Source of the DNA: Candidatus Desulfobia pelagia
GTDB lineage: Bacteria; Desulfobacterota; Desulfobulbia; Desulfobulbales; SURF-16
DNA: 39,600 nt
Assembly (NCBI GenBank): GCA_014382295.1
Contig: JACNJZ010000084.1
Location: 1 to 39,600, forward strand
Direction: 5' to 3'
Shown here: piece after piece, positions 25,194 through 33,134 of the stretch
How positions within the stretch are numbered: the first letter of the stretch is position 1
How the letters are laid out: every line of letters begins with the position of its first letter
Notes under the pieces: generated by a model
Told to the model about the DNA's origin: nothing
Databases searched by the model: none
What the model saw: only the letters and a program-made list of their open reading frames with translations
Position numbers and translations under genes: made by a program

Positions 25194-26179
25194 GAAACAG
25201 CCTCCAGAAGATCTTTTTGTGAAACAGTGGCTGTCCCGACTTTGCCGACAACGATTCCGGCAGCATAATTTGCAAGGACAGAAGCCTCGGCATATCCAAG
25301 GCCGCTCGCTAATGAAAGGGCCAGGCTTGCGATAACAGTGTCACCGGCACCAGTAACGTCATATACCTCCTTGGCCTTTGTGGGGATCTTAAATACAGGC
25401 GCCCCTTTTTCAAGGAGAGCCATTCCTGATTCGCCGCGTGTGATGAGGACGGCTTTGCAGTCCAATGTCTTCTGGAGGTTTACGGCGGCGAGGTTCAAAG
25501 ACGTATCGTCATGAATTTTAATCCCTGACATTTTTTCAGCTTCATGATTGTTGGGGGTAATAATGGTGGCGCCATGAAAAAGAGAGATATGATCAGGTTT
25601 AGGATCGACTATGACTGGAATATGTGGGTGAGAGGCAATTTTGGTGCGGAGATGGTCCATAACCGTTTTATTGATTACCCCTTTTGCATAGTCAGATATG
25701 ATTACTGCATCAAAAAGGTGCAGTGATTTTTCCAGGAAGGTGCAGAGTTCCGATATGATTTCATTTGACAGCGGTCTGGAATCTTCCCTGTCAAATCGGA
25801 CAACCTGCTGGTTTTGGGCAACAACCCTGGTTTTCTTAGTCGTGGGCCTGCTTTGATCTTTAATGATGCCGTCTGTTGAAGAGTCAATGTCGCCAAGAAG
25901 ATCAAGCAGTTTTCCGCCCATCCAGTCTGAACCGATAACACCGCAAAGAGAAGCTGTCCCACCCATGGCGGAGATATTGTGCAGGACATTTGCAGAGCCT
26001 CCAAGCAGGAGGTCCTCTTTGGTGACGTTGACAACGGGAACAGGGGCTTCAGGGGAAATACGGTTTACAGAACCCCAGATGAAATGATCGACTATGATAT
26101 CGCCGATCACCAGTATGTTTGCTTTCGAAAAACGGCTGATGGCCTTTTTGAGGTTTTCTTTATCTATATCCGAGTACAC
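25190..26179 (-). CDS. hldA: D-glycero-beta-D-manno-heptose-7-phosphate kinase
   Basis: First kinase of ADP-heptose synthesis for LPS core. The 329-residue PfkB/ribokinase-type protein has GDIIVDHFIWGSVNRISPEAP, the LGGSANV motif and the catalytic DVTGAGDTVIASLALS near 275-290. It matches only the N-terminal kinase half of E. coli HldE; the nucleotidyltransferase half must be encoded elsewhere. The GTG start has an AGGA ribosome-binding site seven bases away. It leads the operon to rlmB and fits with the waaF and waaC-like genes at the right end of the window. Confidence 0.93.
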   Translation of the reverse strand: MYSDIDKENLKKAISRFSKANILVIGDIIVDHFIWGSVNRISPEAPVPVVNVTKEDLLLGGSANVLHNISAMGGTASLCGVIGSDWMGGKLLDLLGDIDSSTDGIIKDQSRPTTKKTRVVAQNQQVVRFDREDSRPLSNEIISELCTFLEKSLHLFDAVIISDYAKGVINKTVMDHLRTKIASHPHIPVIVDPKPDHISLFHGATIITPNNHEAEKMSGIKIHDDTSLNLAAVNLQKTLDCKAVLITRGESGMALLEKGAPVFKIPTKAKEVYDVTGAGDTVIASLALSLASGLGYAEASVLANYAAGIVVGKVGTATVSQKDLLEAVS

Positions 26180-26203
26180 TTGGAATTCCTGCTAAATGAA
26201 ATA

Positions 26204-26298
26204 AGATGGCGTCGTAAAAAGTCCGATCTACTGCGTTGTAGCCTTGTATATCAAACTTTTTACTTAGCCATCCCGAGGCTTTTTACGAGATTGTCAAA
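26204..26298. repeat. Copy 2 of dispersed palindromic repeat
   Basis: The left arm GATGGCGTCGTAAAAAGT (26204-26221) is matched in inverse by ACTTTTTACTTAGCCATC. An extra CTTTTTACGAGATTGTC arm follows. The right 55 bases equal window bases 1-55 with one mismatch. It sits directly upstream of hldA in the gap to the chemoreceptor. No ORF spans it. It is probably a non-autonomous palindromic element. Confidence 0.75.
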
Positions 26299-26324
26299 TA
26301 AGGTTGCGCTATTTTAAACGCTAC

Positions 26325-26373
26325 TATGCACAATCCTAGGGTCCTCTGTCTGAGGCCTTTTGAATTGTGCATA
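26325..26373. repeat. Hairpin with 10-bp perfect outer stem
   Basis: TATGCACAAT (26325-26334) pairs with ATTGTGCATA (26364-26373). An inner stem (CCTC with GAGG, plus flanking GG/CC) closes around TGTCT. A second small hairpin, GTTGACC..GATCAAC with one mismatch, lies at 26382-26400 just past the chemoreceptor stop codon. Together they may shape the 3' end of the chemoreceptor transcript, but no T-run follows either one. Confidence 0.5.
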
Positions 26374-26411
26374 CGTTTCGCGTTGACCAAAAAGATCAAC
26401 TATAACAGAAA

Positions 26412-28214
26412 TTAAGCGGATTCGGGTAGGAAAACCTGTCTCTGGCGTGTAGGATTGTATTTTTGTTCCGGCAAAGATTCTTCCTTGCCTGCTGAGCCTC
26501 CAACAATATTTATAAGATTCTCAACAATAGTATTCATTTGGTCGGCTTCTTCTGTCAATGTATGAGCAACATTGGATGAGTCGTCAGCAACTGCGGCAAT
26601 CTGTTGAACTGATTTATCCATTTCATTGACTGCAATATTGACCTGGCTAATTGCTGAGGCTTGTTCTTTGGAAGCGGTTGATGTCTCATCGGTCAGTGTT
26701 GCAGATTTAAGGGAACTTGCCTGTATTTCTTTAAGAATAACTTCCACTTCTTTAGCGGCCGATACCATTGAGGCCACATTTTTTTGTGATGATTCAATCA
26801 GGACAGCGGTATTTTTGGCCGCTTCAGCACTTCGCTGGGCAAGATTTCTCACCTCTTCAGCCACCACTGCAAAGCCTGCTCCTGCTTCACCGGCCCTGGC
26901 TGCTTCAACAGCTGCATTCAAAGCAAGAAGATTTGTCTGAAAAGCAATATCGTCAATTGTTTTAATGATATTGACCGTCTTATTGGAAGATTTTTGAATT
27001 TTATCGATAGAATCAGCCATACTCTCCATGGACAAAACACCTTTTTTTACTGAATTTACAGTTTCACTCATCAGTATATCTGTCTCACGGGATCGATCTG
27101 CATTCTGATTCGCTGTTGATGAAATTTCTTCCAGTGCCGCAGCAGTTTCCTCCAAACTTGCCGCTTGTTGGCTTGAGCCTTCAGCAAGCTGGTCACTGGA
27201 TTCCGTAACCCTGTGTGAAATAGTAAACAGGTTGTTGAAGTTAAGTCTCAATTTAGAGATGATATTGGTTAAGGGAACAATAATAGCTCTTCGTAATATC
27301 AAGATAGTGCCACATATGGCAACAGAACAAACTACAAACACAAGTATAGTCGTATATATTAGATTTTTTCTTTCTTCAGCAATCTGCTTTGTATAGTCTT
27401 TGGTGAGCCAGAGCCAGGATACAATCTGTCCTGCAGAGTTTATCAATGGTAAACGGTCTGAGTGATAGTGTTTTTTGTTGACCTGGTAAATTTGAGCATT
27501 GTTGTTCACTTGAGCTGCACCTGTTTTCCCCAAAAGGCTTCCATACAGGTCTTTTTCCGTAGAAATGGTGAAACGGCTATCATTAATGGAAATGGCTGCA
27601 GAGCAGCTTGTTGCTTCTGCAATAGCTTTGATCCAGGTTTTTGCTGCCAAAGCGACCTCAACAAAACCTATGACATTATCGTCGTCATCAGTCACTACAG
27701 CAATGCCACAGTATTCGACAGGTATTTCGCCGGGGTTGTTTTCACTTCCTCTAAAAAAATAATGGTTGAGGTAGTCTTCGGAAGCTTTTGTGAACACTGG
27801 TAGCAGATAATTTGGAAGAGGTGATGTTTTTGCCGCATGCTCTTCATTTACTGACTGCAGGATAGCGTTATGATCTTCGTCGTAAATGCTTAGGCGGCTG
27901 AATCCAGCTCCCTCCAGGGAAAGATATAGCCCGGAAAGAATCATTTTTGCATCTTTATTATTAGTGTTCAGTAAAAAGTCCTGTAATTCAAAAGTGTTCA
28001 GAAGCGTTGTGAGCGCTTTGTCAAGTTTCATGTCCTGACGATGCAGAACTCCTGATAATGCAATTTCATAGCCCTGGCGCAGACTGGTATTATTTTCCTG
28101 ATCCAGTCTTTGGACATCACGAAAGTGCATCATCGACATTACAATCAAAATTGCTGCCAGAGATAGAAAAAAAATACCGAGTATCTTTATATTTAAAGAA
28201 ATATTACGCTGCAC
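26412..28214 (-). CDS. Methyl-accepting chemotaxis protein
   Basis: Transmembrane chemoreceptor feeding CheA/CheW. The 600-residue protein has a membrane helix at about 8-28, a periplasmic sensor region of about 250 residues (Cache-like in size), and a second helix at about 287-306. Almost no HAMP domain follows: the [13 protein letters not shown] remnant is short. The signalling hairpin has the nearly invariant tip [20 protein letters not shown] and [19 protein letters not shown]. There is no CheR-binding pentapeptide at the C-terminus. It starts at GTG behind GAGGG. The ligand cannot be inferred. It is flanked by palindromic repeats on both sides. Confidence 0.93.
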   Translation of the reverse strand: MQRNISLNIKILGIFFLSLAAILIVMSMMHFRDVQRLDQENNTSLRQGYEIALSGVLHRQDMKLDKALTTLLNTFELQDFLLNTNNKDAKMILSGLYLSLEGAGFSRLSIYDEDHNAILQSVNEEHAAKTSPLPNYLLPVFTKASEDYLNHYFFRGSENNPGEIPVEYCGIAVVTDDDDNVIGFVEVALAAKTWIKAIAEATSCSAAISINDSRFTISTEKDLYGSLLGKTGAAQVNNNAQIYQVNKKHYHSDRLPLINSAGQIVSWLWLTKDYTKQIAEERKNLIYTTILVFVVCSVAICGTILILRRAIIVPLTNIISKLRLNFNNLFTISHRVTESSDQLAEGSSQQAASLEETAAALEEISSTANQNADRSRETDILMSETVNSVKKGVLSMESMADSIDKIQKSSNKTVNIIKTIDDIAFQTNLLALNAAVEAARAGEAGAGFAVVAEEVRNLAQRSAEAAKNTAVLIESSQKNVASMVSAAKEVEVILKEIQASSLKSATLTDETSTASKEQASAISQVNIAVNEMDKSVQQIAAVADDSSNVAHTLTEEADQMNTIVENLINIVGGSAGKEESLPEQKYNPTRQRQVFLPESA

Positions 28215-28262
28215 TGGATACCCTCTTTTGGTTTAGGTATTAGACGTTACCTTCACAGCAAT

Positions 28263-28394
28263 GATGGCTGTGAAAAGTCGATTTTAGGGTATTGCAGTCA
28301 TTTCCACTTTCGCATAAATGACTGCAATTTTAAAGAGTTAACATTGTTATGGGTCCCCGTTTTTACGGAGAGGGCGACTTTTTACGAAGCCATC
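28263..28394. repeat. Copy 3 of dispersed palindromic repeat, with internal 13-bp hairpin
   Basis: GATGGCTGTGAAAAGTCG (28263-28280) and CGACTTTTTACGAAGCCATC (28375-28394) are inverted arms of the same type as in the 26204-26298 element. Between them ATTGCAGTCATTT (28291-28303) and AAATGACTGCAAT (28316-28328) form a perfect 13-bp stem with a 12-base loop. It fills the gap between the chemoreceptor and the rhodanese gene, both on the minus strand. Only the arms, not the interior, are shared with copy 2. Confidence 0.7.
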
Positions 28395-28479
28395 AATAAT
28401 ACAAGTTAATCTCATGTGAGATGAGCATCTTTTTATGCACTGATACGATACTTCAAAGTCTGCGTTAATAGCAGGTTTG

Positions 28480-29058
28480 CTATAACTGCTTCATGCCGTT
28501 ATCACAGATGTATTTTTTTGCTTTACGTTTTAATTTAGGGTTGTTTTGAATTTCGGTGATGAGGTGGGGGTAGCCTGCGCGAAACCATACAATATTGTCT
28601 GCGCTGTAGCCCCATTCAGTTATGGCTTTAAATGATGCATTGTAGCTTCTATGGCATTTTGGTCCTTGACAGAATAAAACAATTTTCGCATTGTTTTTAT
28701 CGAGACCTGCATCACTGATCGCAGCGGCAAGTGTCTCTTCTGTCATATCATTGCCCTGCTTTCCTGTCTTGTTGAATGGAAGCAGGATAGCATTCCGAAC
28801 AGTTCCCGTTGTGAAGAAACTTTCAGGCCGTGTATCTATCCATAATACCTTCTCATCTGAATTAAGCTGATTGATGGCCTCCTGGGCATCCCAGATCGGA
28901 GCACCCCATGGAAGTTTTTTGAGTGATTTGGAAAGATGCTCACCAGGAATCTGACCTTTTTCTACTTCATTGGCATAAACGCTTCCAGCCATACACGTCA
29001 AAGTAAAGAGTAATGTAAAAAGGAAATAGCCTGACAATTTGATGTTTCGTGGTCTCAT
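28480..29058 (-). CDS. Periplasmic single-domain rhodanese-like protein with C-x4-C loop
   Basis: Sulfur- or thiol-transfer protein outside the cytoplasm. The 192-residue precursor has a signal peptide (about 1-29, ending VYAN). One rhodanese domain (about 52-170) follows, with WIDTRPESFF and the active loop LFCQGPKCHRSYNAS (Cys130 and Cys135). The loop has a second Cys five residues after the usual catalytic one, the same spacing as Cys192/Sec197 in the divergent selenoprotein gene. The C-terminal tail is basic, with one more Cys. A GGGAG ribosome-binding site precedes the ATG. Substrate and redox partner are unknown. Confidence 0.85.
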   Translation of the reverse strand: MRPRNIKLSGYFLFTLLFTLTCMAGSVYANEVEKGQIPGEHLSKSLKKLPWGAPIWDAQEAINQLNSDEKVLWIDTRPESFFTTGTVRNAILLPFNKTGKQGNDMTEETLAAAISDAGLDKNNAKIVLFCQGPKCHRSYNASFKAITEWGYSADNIVWFRAGYPHLITEIQNNPKLKRKAKKYICDNGMKQL

Positions 29059-29553
29059 TTTATTTCTCCCTTAAGATAGATTTACTTCGTTTTTGTTTCG
29101 GTATTATTACCCAACACTTTTAGTATATGGAAAAAAAAGAGAAAGTCAAAAAAAGTTTTAAATATTTTCAGGTTAACTTATTGTAGTAACGGTTAAAAAA
29201 AACGTCTAGGGTGAAAAATACATAAATATGTCAAGATAATTGTTTTCCGAAAAATATTGTGATAAAATTATTTTTTGGGTAAATGCACGGTATAGTATTT
29301 ATCGTACTGCACATATTGGCCCTTAAAAAATTGATGGTCTCGATAAAAGTCATCACCCCTACAAAAACTGGTATCCAGGTTGGTGCGAACTTATTGAAAT
29401 TACTTGATTCCAGTCTTCGCGGGTATGACTCTAAGACACAATATTCGTCTTTCGCGAGGTCATCGAAATTAAGGAATACAACATTATTATTAAGTAACTT
29501 GTGAAAGTATTTCACGCTTACAGTACGTTTTAATTTTTCAAGGAGGATTGTAG
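29059..29553. other. Divergent intergenic region between the two rhodanese genes
   Basis: This 495-base AT-rich gap should hold both promoters. The short ORFs in it lack ribosome-binding sites. Around 29340-29470 there is degenerate palindromic sequence (CTGGTATCCAG, then TGATTCCAGTCTTCGCGGGTATGAC) resembling the common repeat type built on GGATTCC..GCGGGAATGAC. This suggests an old repeat insertion. No structured RNA or -35/-10 pair could be fixed by eye. Confidence 0.45.
29501..29515. promoter_or_regulatory. GTGAAAGTATTTCAC palindrome upstream of the selenoprotein gene
   Basis: A six-base perfect inverted repeat (GTGAAA/TTTCAC) with a three-base centre lies 39 bases before the start codon. 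It is the size of a dimeric regulator's operator. It is only a candidate; no cognate regulator is in the window. Confidence 0.3.
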
Positions 29554-30888
29554 ATGAAGAAGAAAATGTTGAAGAAGTTCATTCCATTCATGGTTTGCGC
29601 TTCATTTTTTGTCAGTGGTTGTCAACAGACTGGTCAGAATGCAGCTGCAGATCAGGCCATGAAAGTTGAGTCGGTAGTTAAGGCCCAGGGAAATGTTTAC
29701 AAAGGCAAAGTAGCTGGCGTATCCAATAAGGCCAAAACTATTTCTATTACAGTTGGTAAAGGTGATGCTGCCAAGACCATGATGGTCAAATTCAATGACC
29801 AGACAAAAGGTATGGAGCATGCTGCTAAAGGTGAAGCGGCAATAATCAAATATGAGGTTATCGGCACAGATAAGATTGCTGTCGAAGTAAAACCTAAGCT
29901 TGCTAAGCTTCCAGAAGGTACGACAGAGGTTGATACTGAGTATTTAGCAAACCTTGTATCCCAGGGAACTGAAAAAGGGAATTATTTCCTGGTTGACTCC
30001 AGGCCTGGTAGTCGCTTTCATGAAGGCACAATTCCAACATCTGTCTCTATTCCGGTTCCTAAAATTAAAGGTGAAGGCGCACTTGCCGTTTTGCCTAAAG
30101 ACAAAAATATCCAACTTGTATTTTACTGCGGAGGCCCTACCTGAGGCATGAGTCCAGAGTCCGCAGGTCTTGCGGTCAAAGCCGGCTACACAAACGTTAA
30201 AGTATACCTGAAAGGTGTTCCTGCCTGGAAAAAATCAGGTCGTAACGTTGTTGCAAGTACAAAGCATGTAAAAGATGGTAATATTGTTCTGGTGGATTTA
30301 CGTCCTACTTCTGAATACAAACAGGGCCATATCCCAAGAGCATACAGTGTGCCTCTTGAAGATATGGAAGACCTTGAAGATGATCTTCCTGCAAGCATGG
30401 CTGCCCCGGTTGTTCTCTATGGAACTGGTGATGACAAAGCGTATAAATTCGTAAAGAAGCTTGGTTATAAAACCACCTCTATTTACCAGGGTGGAGTTGA
30501 CGCCTGGGTTGCTTCTGGGAATCAGCTTTCTACAGATGCAGCTCCGGAAGAAATCACCTGGAAACGTATTCTTGGCAAAGGTGAGGTTACAGTTGCCGCA
30601 TTTAACAAGGTCGCAGATGGTGAAGCGCCTGGTGGAGTCATCCTGGATGTAAGAACAAAAGATGAGGCTGCAGAAGGTATGTTTGACAACGCCATTCATG
30701 TGCCCCTTGATGAACTCCAGGCTAAAATGAACGAGATTCCAAAAGACAAAGAGGTTATGATTCATTGTTCTACTGGCGCACGCGCAGAAATGGCCTATAA
30801 AGAGCTGAAGGCTGCCGGTTTTAACGCCTATTACCTTGTCGCTGATGTAGAGTGTGATGAAGATGGATGTGAAACAGCAGAAGAGTAG
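29554..30888 (+). CDS. Triple-rhodanese selenoprotein lipoprotein (in-frame TGA read as Sec197)
   Basis: One 444-residue reading frame is interrupted only by TGA at 30142-30144. The N-terminus is a lipoprotein signal (lipobox VSGC, Cys23). A small beta-rich region (about 40-118) follows, then three rhodanese-like domains. Domain 1 (about 122-232) has the loop FYCGGPT-Sec-GMSPESA, with Cys192 and Sec197. Domain 2 (about 235-328) has lost its Cys (LYGTGDDKAYKF). Domain 3 (about 336-432) has an intact CSTGAR loop (Cys405). The Cys paralogue at 28480-29058 has Cys at the position of Sec197. A SECIS-like hairpin follows the TGA. An AAGGAGG ribosome-binding site precedes the ATG and a strong terminator ends the unit. 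Its likely role is sulfur, polysulfide or selenium handling in the periplasm or outer membrane. Ordinary annotation would split it at 30144 and start a false gene at 30148. Confidence 0.9.
30142..30184 (+). promoter_or_regulatory. Bacterial SECIS element with its UGA codon
   Basis: After the TGA (30142-30144), CCGCA (30161-30165) pairs perfectly with TGCGG (30171-30175) around the apical loop GGTCT. An unpaired T at 30160 lies just 5' of the stem. The first loop base is 22 nucleotides past the TGA, within the usual bacterial range. From memory, the E. coli fdhF SECIS also has a GGUCU loop on a GC-rich stem with a bulged U that SelB contacts. The outer GGC (30145-30147) and GCC (30181-30183) could form a lower stem. 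Confidence 0.85.
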
Positions 30889-30917
30889 TCATTGCTCTCT
30901 TGAAGTAAGTGATTAAT

Positions 30918-30951
30918 AAAAAAAGGCGGTAGATGTTTACCGCCTTTTTTT
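30918..30951 (+). terminator. Intrinsic terminator of the selenoprotein gene
   Basis: AAAAAAAGGCGGTA (30918-30931) pairs with TACCGCCTTTTTTT (30938-30951) around a six-base loop. The stem is GC-rich and ends in a seven-base T-run, 29 bases past the stop codon at 30888. It is symmetric enough to act in both directions. Confidence 0.92.
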
Positions 30952-30981
30952 GTTTCTTTCCGAAGGGAAGGATTATTACAT

Positions 30982-31242
30982 ATGCAGGCAGTAGATATTC
31001 GGATAAGCGGTATTGAAATAGATTTTGAACTGGCAGGGAACCTTGCAGAAGACCTGGTTCGTCGAGATATAGAATCTCCAATGCTTCTATGCTGGAGTGA
31101 CAGTGTAAAAGGTCTCCATTCTCCTTCGGGTGTCCAGTGTGAAATTAAAGGCGAACCGGGATGGGAAGTATATGGCAGAAGTCATGGAGGTCAGTACAGA
31201 ATAAGCGTCAATAACGATGAATACGTTTTTATTTTTTGTTAG
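30982..31242 (+). CDS. Small DUF5619/AF1514-like protein
   Basis: The 86-residue acidic protein starts at ATG behind GGAAGGAT. It contains AEDLVRRDIESPMLLCWSD, SPSGVQCEIKG and PGWEVYGRSHGG, and a C-terminal strand ending in Cys. The pattern recalls the AF1514/DUF5619 family of anaerobes, of unknown function; I am only moderately sure of the match. It has no signal or membrane segment. It is separated from the selenoprotein gene by the terminator and overlaps the tail of the convergent glycosidase-like gene by 14 bases. Confidence 0.65.
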   Translation: MQAVDIRISGIEIDFELAGNLAEDLVRRDIESPMLLCWSDSVKGLHSPSGVQCEIKGEPGWEVYGRSHGGQYRISVNNDEYVFIFC

Positions 31243-33052
31243 TAAGTGTCCTGGCGAGTTCAAGCCTCAACAATAGTCGACGGCCCGGCCAGGGAATAGC
31301 AGAAAAAGAGCTTGGTTTATTTATTCCTTTTTCCATTAGCTGATAGGCCCAGAAGCCATCGTCCTGTTTTATAACCTCACTTATTTCTCCCACCTTGAGT
31401 TTGCCAAGTATATTGTCCAGGTTTTTATCTGGAGAAAGATAATGGCGTGGAAGTTGAGCCCCAAATTGCCGCGATCCTGTCTGTGAATGTTGTTTGGCTA
31501 CTGTGACTGGATTTTTTCCTTTAACTATCATCTCTCTTGCTTTCTCACAGTTTTCCCTTTGTGTTACTGATTTTTCCAGTGAATCGTAAATGTGCACGAA
31601 GCGGAAAATTCCACGTAGATCAACCCATGGCAGAGATATAGAATTATTTCCTTTGATGATTTGTATGCTTTTAGGAATAAATGTCCTGCTGGCTTCAATA
31701 AATTCCTTTTTTCTTGTCCAGATGATGTGCTGGTATTTCTCATCTGAATTATTGCTGCTTCCATTAAGTGACCGAAGGGCAGAAATAATTTCAGTCTCCT
31801 CGGTTTGATCTCTTGAAATGTTGGAGGAGGGACTCGAAAATGAAATAGCTTGTGCAGGTTGTTTGAATTCAGAGAGAGCTTGAATGTATGGCTTGCTTCG
31901 GTCCTTTTTATTGAGAAGGTGTCCCAGGCTGAATAGTGATATTCCATCGAAGGGAAGTCCGGAAATAGAATGGCTCTCCTCTTTAATATCTTCAGAGGTT
32001 TTTATATATGCCCCGAGGCCGGCATGAATTGATATGCCTGTTTTATCAATTACTGAAGCCACATTCCATAACTGCCTGCTGACCCTCTCTTTTTCACCAA
32101 AATAGGCCATGGGGTAAAGCTGGTCGACAAGACCTTCGCCGGACCATCCATGCCAGTCTTGGCCTTTTGTAATAAATGCTGAAAGCATATCCGGGAAAAT
32201 TGCGGCGGATAAAATGATATTCCGATCTTTCTTGTTAAGAGTATTGCGCATACCTCTTACCATTTCCGTTACTTCAGCGGCACGCATTGCAGCCCAGATC
32301 ATTGTTCCGGTGGTAAGTATCTGATCTTCTTTTTTCATGGTGCCGTCGATCCATGACATAATATCATTGTGAGAGAGAGTGTCAGGAAGCCAGCCCGGGT
32401 CGAAACCCCATTGTTCCATGTATCTTTGAGATAAATCGGTGCCGTAACCATACGAGAGGCCAGGATATCGAATGAAATCCAGGTGAATTCCCATGATATT
32501 ATATTTCTCGATCAACTCCTGAACAATTGTGAGGAAATAGCTGCGATAGGCAGGAGAAGAAGGATCGGCATAAATACCTTCTATCCAGCCCTGAGCGAGC
32601 TCAAGCGGGGAATATTCAGAGACGGATCTGTCATTATTGTCCTGAAGTATCCAGTTGTTTTCCTGTTGTGCTGGATGCAGGGGGTCTTCCGGCAGGGTTT
32701 CCCCTGTCCACAGGTAAAAGACATTGAGCCAGGCTTGGATTGAATGAGAACTGCACTGGTCAAGAACTGTTGCCAGTGGGTCAAAATCAGCAGGTTGGTT
32801 TTTCAGATCTTCTGATCTGGGGGCAATGTCACTTTCATAATAGGAATCGGCTCTTCCTCTCACCTGTACAAGGAGATGATCAAAATTATTCTTTGCTTCC
32901 CTGCAGATATCTTTTATTTCCGACGGGGAATCAATATCCCATCGTATAACCCATGCTGTAGTGTCAAGATGCGAAGCAGCATGGCTTAGACCCTGGAAAT
33001 TAAAGATAAGAATACATAGTGTATACAATGCGATATGGATGATAAATGTCAT
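31229..33052 (-). CDS. Secreted GHL10 (DUF187) glycosidase-like protein fused to a parvulin-like domain
   Basis: The 607-residue precursor has a signal peptide (about 1-26, ending SHA). A TIM-barrel GHL10/DUF187 domain follows (about 28-380) with WVIRWDIDS, LLVQVRGRAD, AWLNVFYLW and the active-site strand GIHLDFIRYPG (188-198). A linker of about 90 residues leads to a C-terminal region (about 483-577) that reads like a PpiC-type peptidyl-prolyl isomerase: FVHIYDSLEK, AREMIVKGKNP, AKQHSQTGSRQFGAQLP and LKVGEISEVIKQDDGFWAYQL. GHL10 proteins are thought to act on cell-wall or exopolysaccharide; no product is proven here. No strong ribosome-binding site is seen. The domain fusion is unusual. Confidence 0.83.
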   Translation of the reverse strand: MTFIIHIALYTLCILIFNFQGLSHAASHLDTTAWVIRWDIDSPSEIKDICREAKNNFDHLLVQVRGRADSYYESDIAPRSEDLKNQPADFDPLATVLDQCSSHSIQAWLNVFYLWTGETLPEDPLHPAQQENNWILQDNNDRSVSEYSPLELAQGWIEGIYADPSSPAYRSYFLTIVQELIEKYNIMGIHLDFIRYPGLSYGYGTDLSQRYMEQWGFDPGWLPDTLSHNDIMSWIDGTMKKEDQILTTGTMIWAAMRAAEVTEMVRGMRNTLNKKDRNIILSAAIFPDMLSAFITKGQDWHGWSGEGLVDQLYPMAYFGEKERVSRQLWNVASVIDKTGISIHAGLGAYIKTSEDIKEESHSISGLPFDGISLFSLGHLLNKKDRSKPYIQALSEFKQPAQAISFSSPSSNISRDQTEETEIISALRSLNGSSNNSDEKYQHIIWTRKKEFIEASRTFIPKSIQIIKGNNSISLPWVDLRGIFRFVHIYDSLEKSVTQRENCEKAREMIVKGKNPVTVAKQHSQTGSRQFGAQLPRHYLSPDKNLDNILGKLKVGEISEVIKQDDGFWAYQLMEKGINKPSSFSAIPWPGRRLLLRLELARTLTNKK

Positions 33053-33134
33053 CTACTTGATTAATTTGTAACCAGATGGTATTGGATTTCGTTGCATATC
33101 CTCTAAAATCGTCAATTTAAAACGTAATAGACAC

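Noticed and set aside
29231-29504. Two short overlapping ORFs in the gap between the rhodanese genes
   Set aside because: They lie on opposite strands over degenerate repeat sequence and have no ribosome-binding sites or family resemblance.
29554-30144. Nonsense mutation or pseudogene at the TGA
   Set aside because: The frame stays intact for 247 codons after the TGA, with conserved active-site residues, and a SECIS-like hairpin follows. The strong ribosome-binding site and terminator argue for a live gene.
30148-30888. Separate gene starting at ATG 30148 (two rhodanese domains)
   Set aside because: It is in frame with the upstream ORF across a TGA. The ATG has no ribosome-binding site, and the rhodanese domain 1 helix would be cut in half. 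The Sec read-through explains everything.
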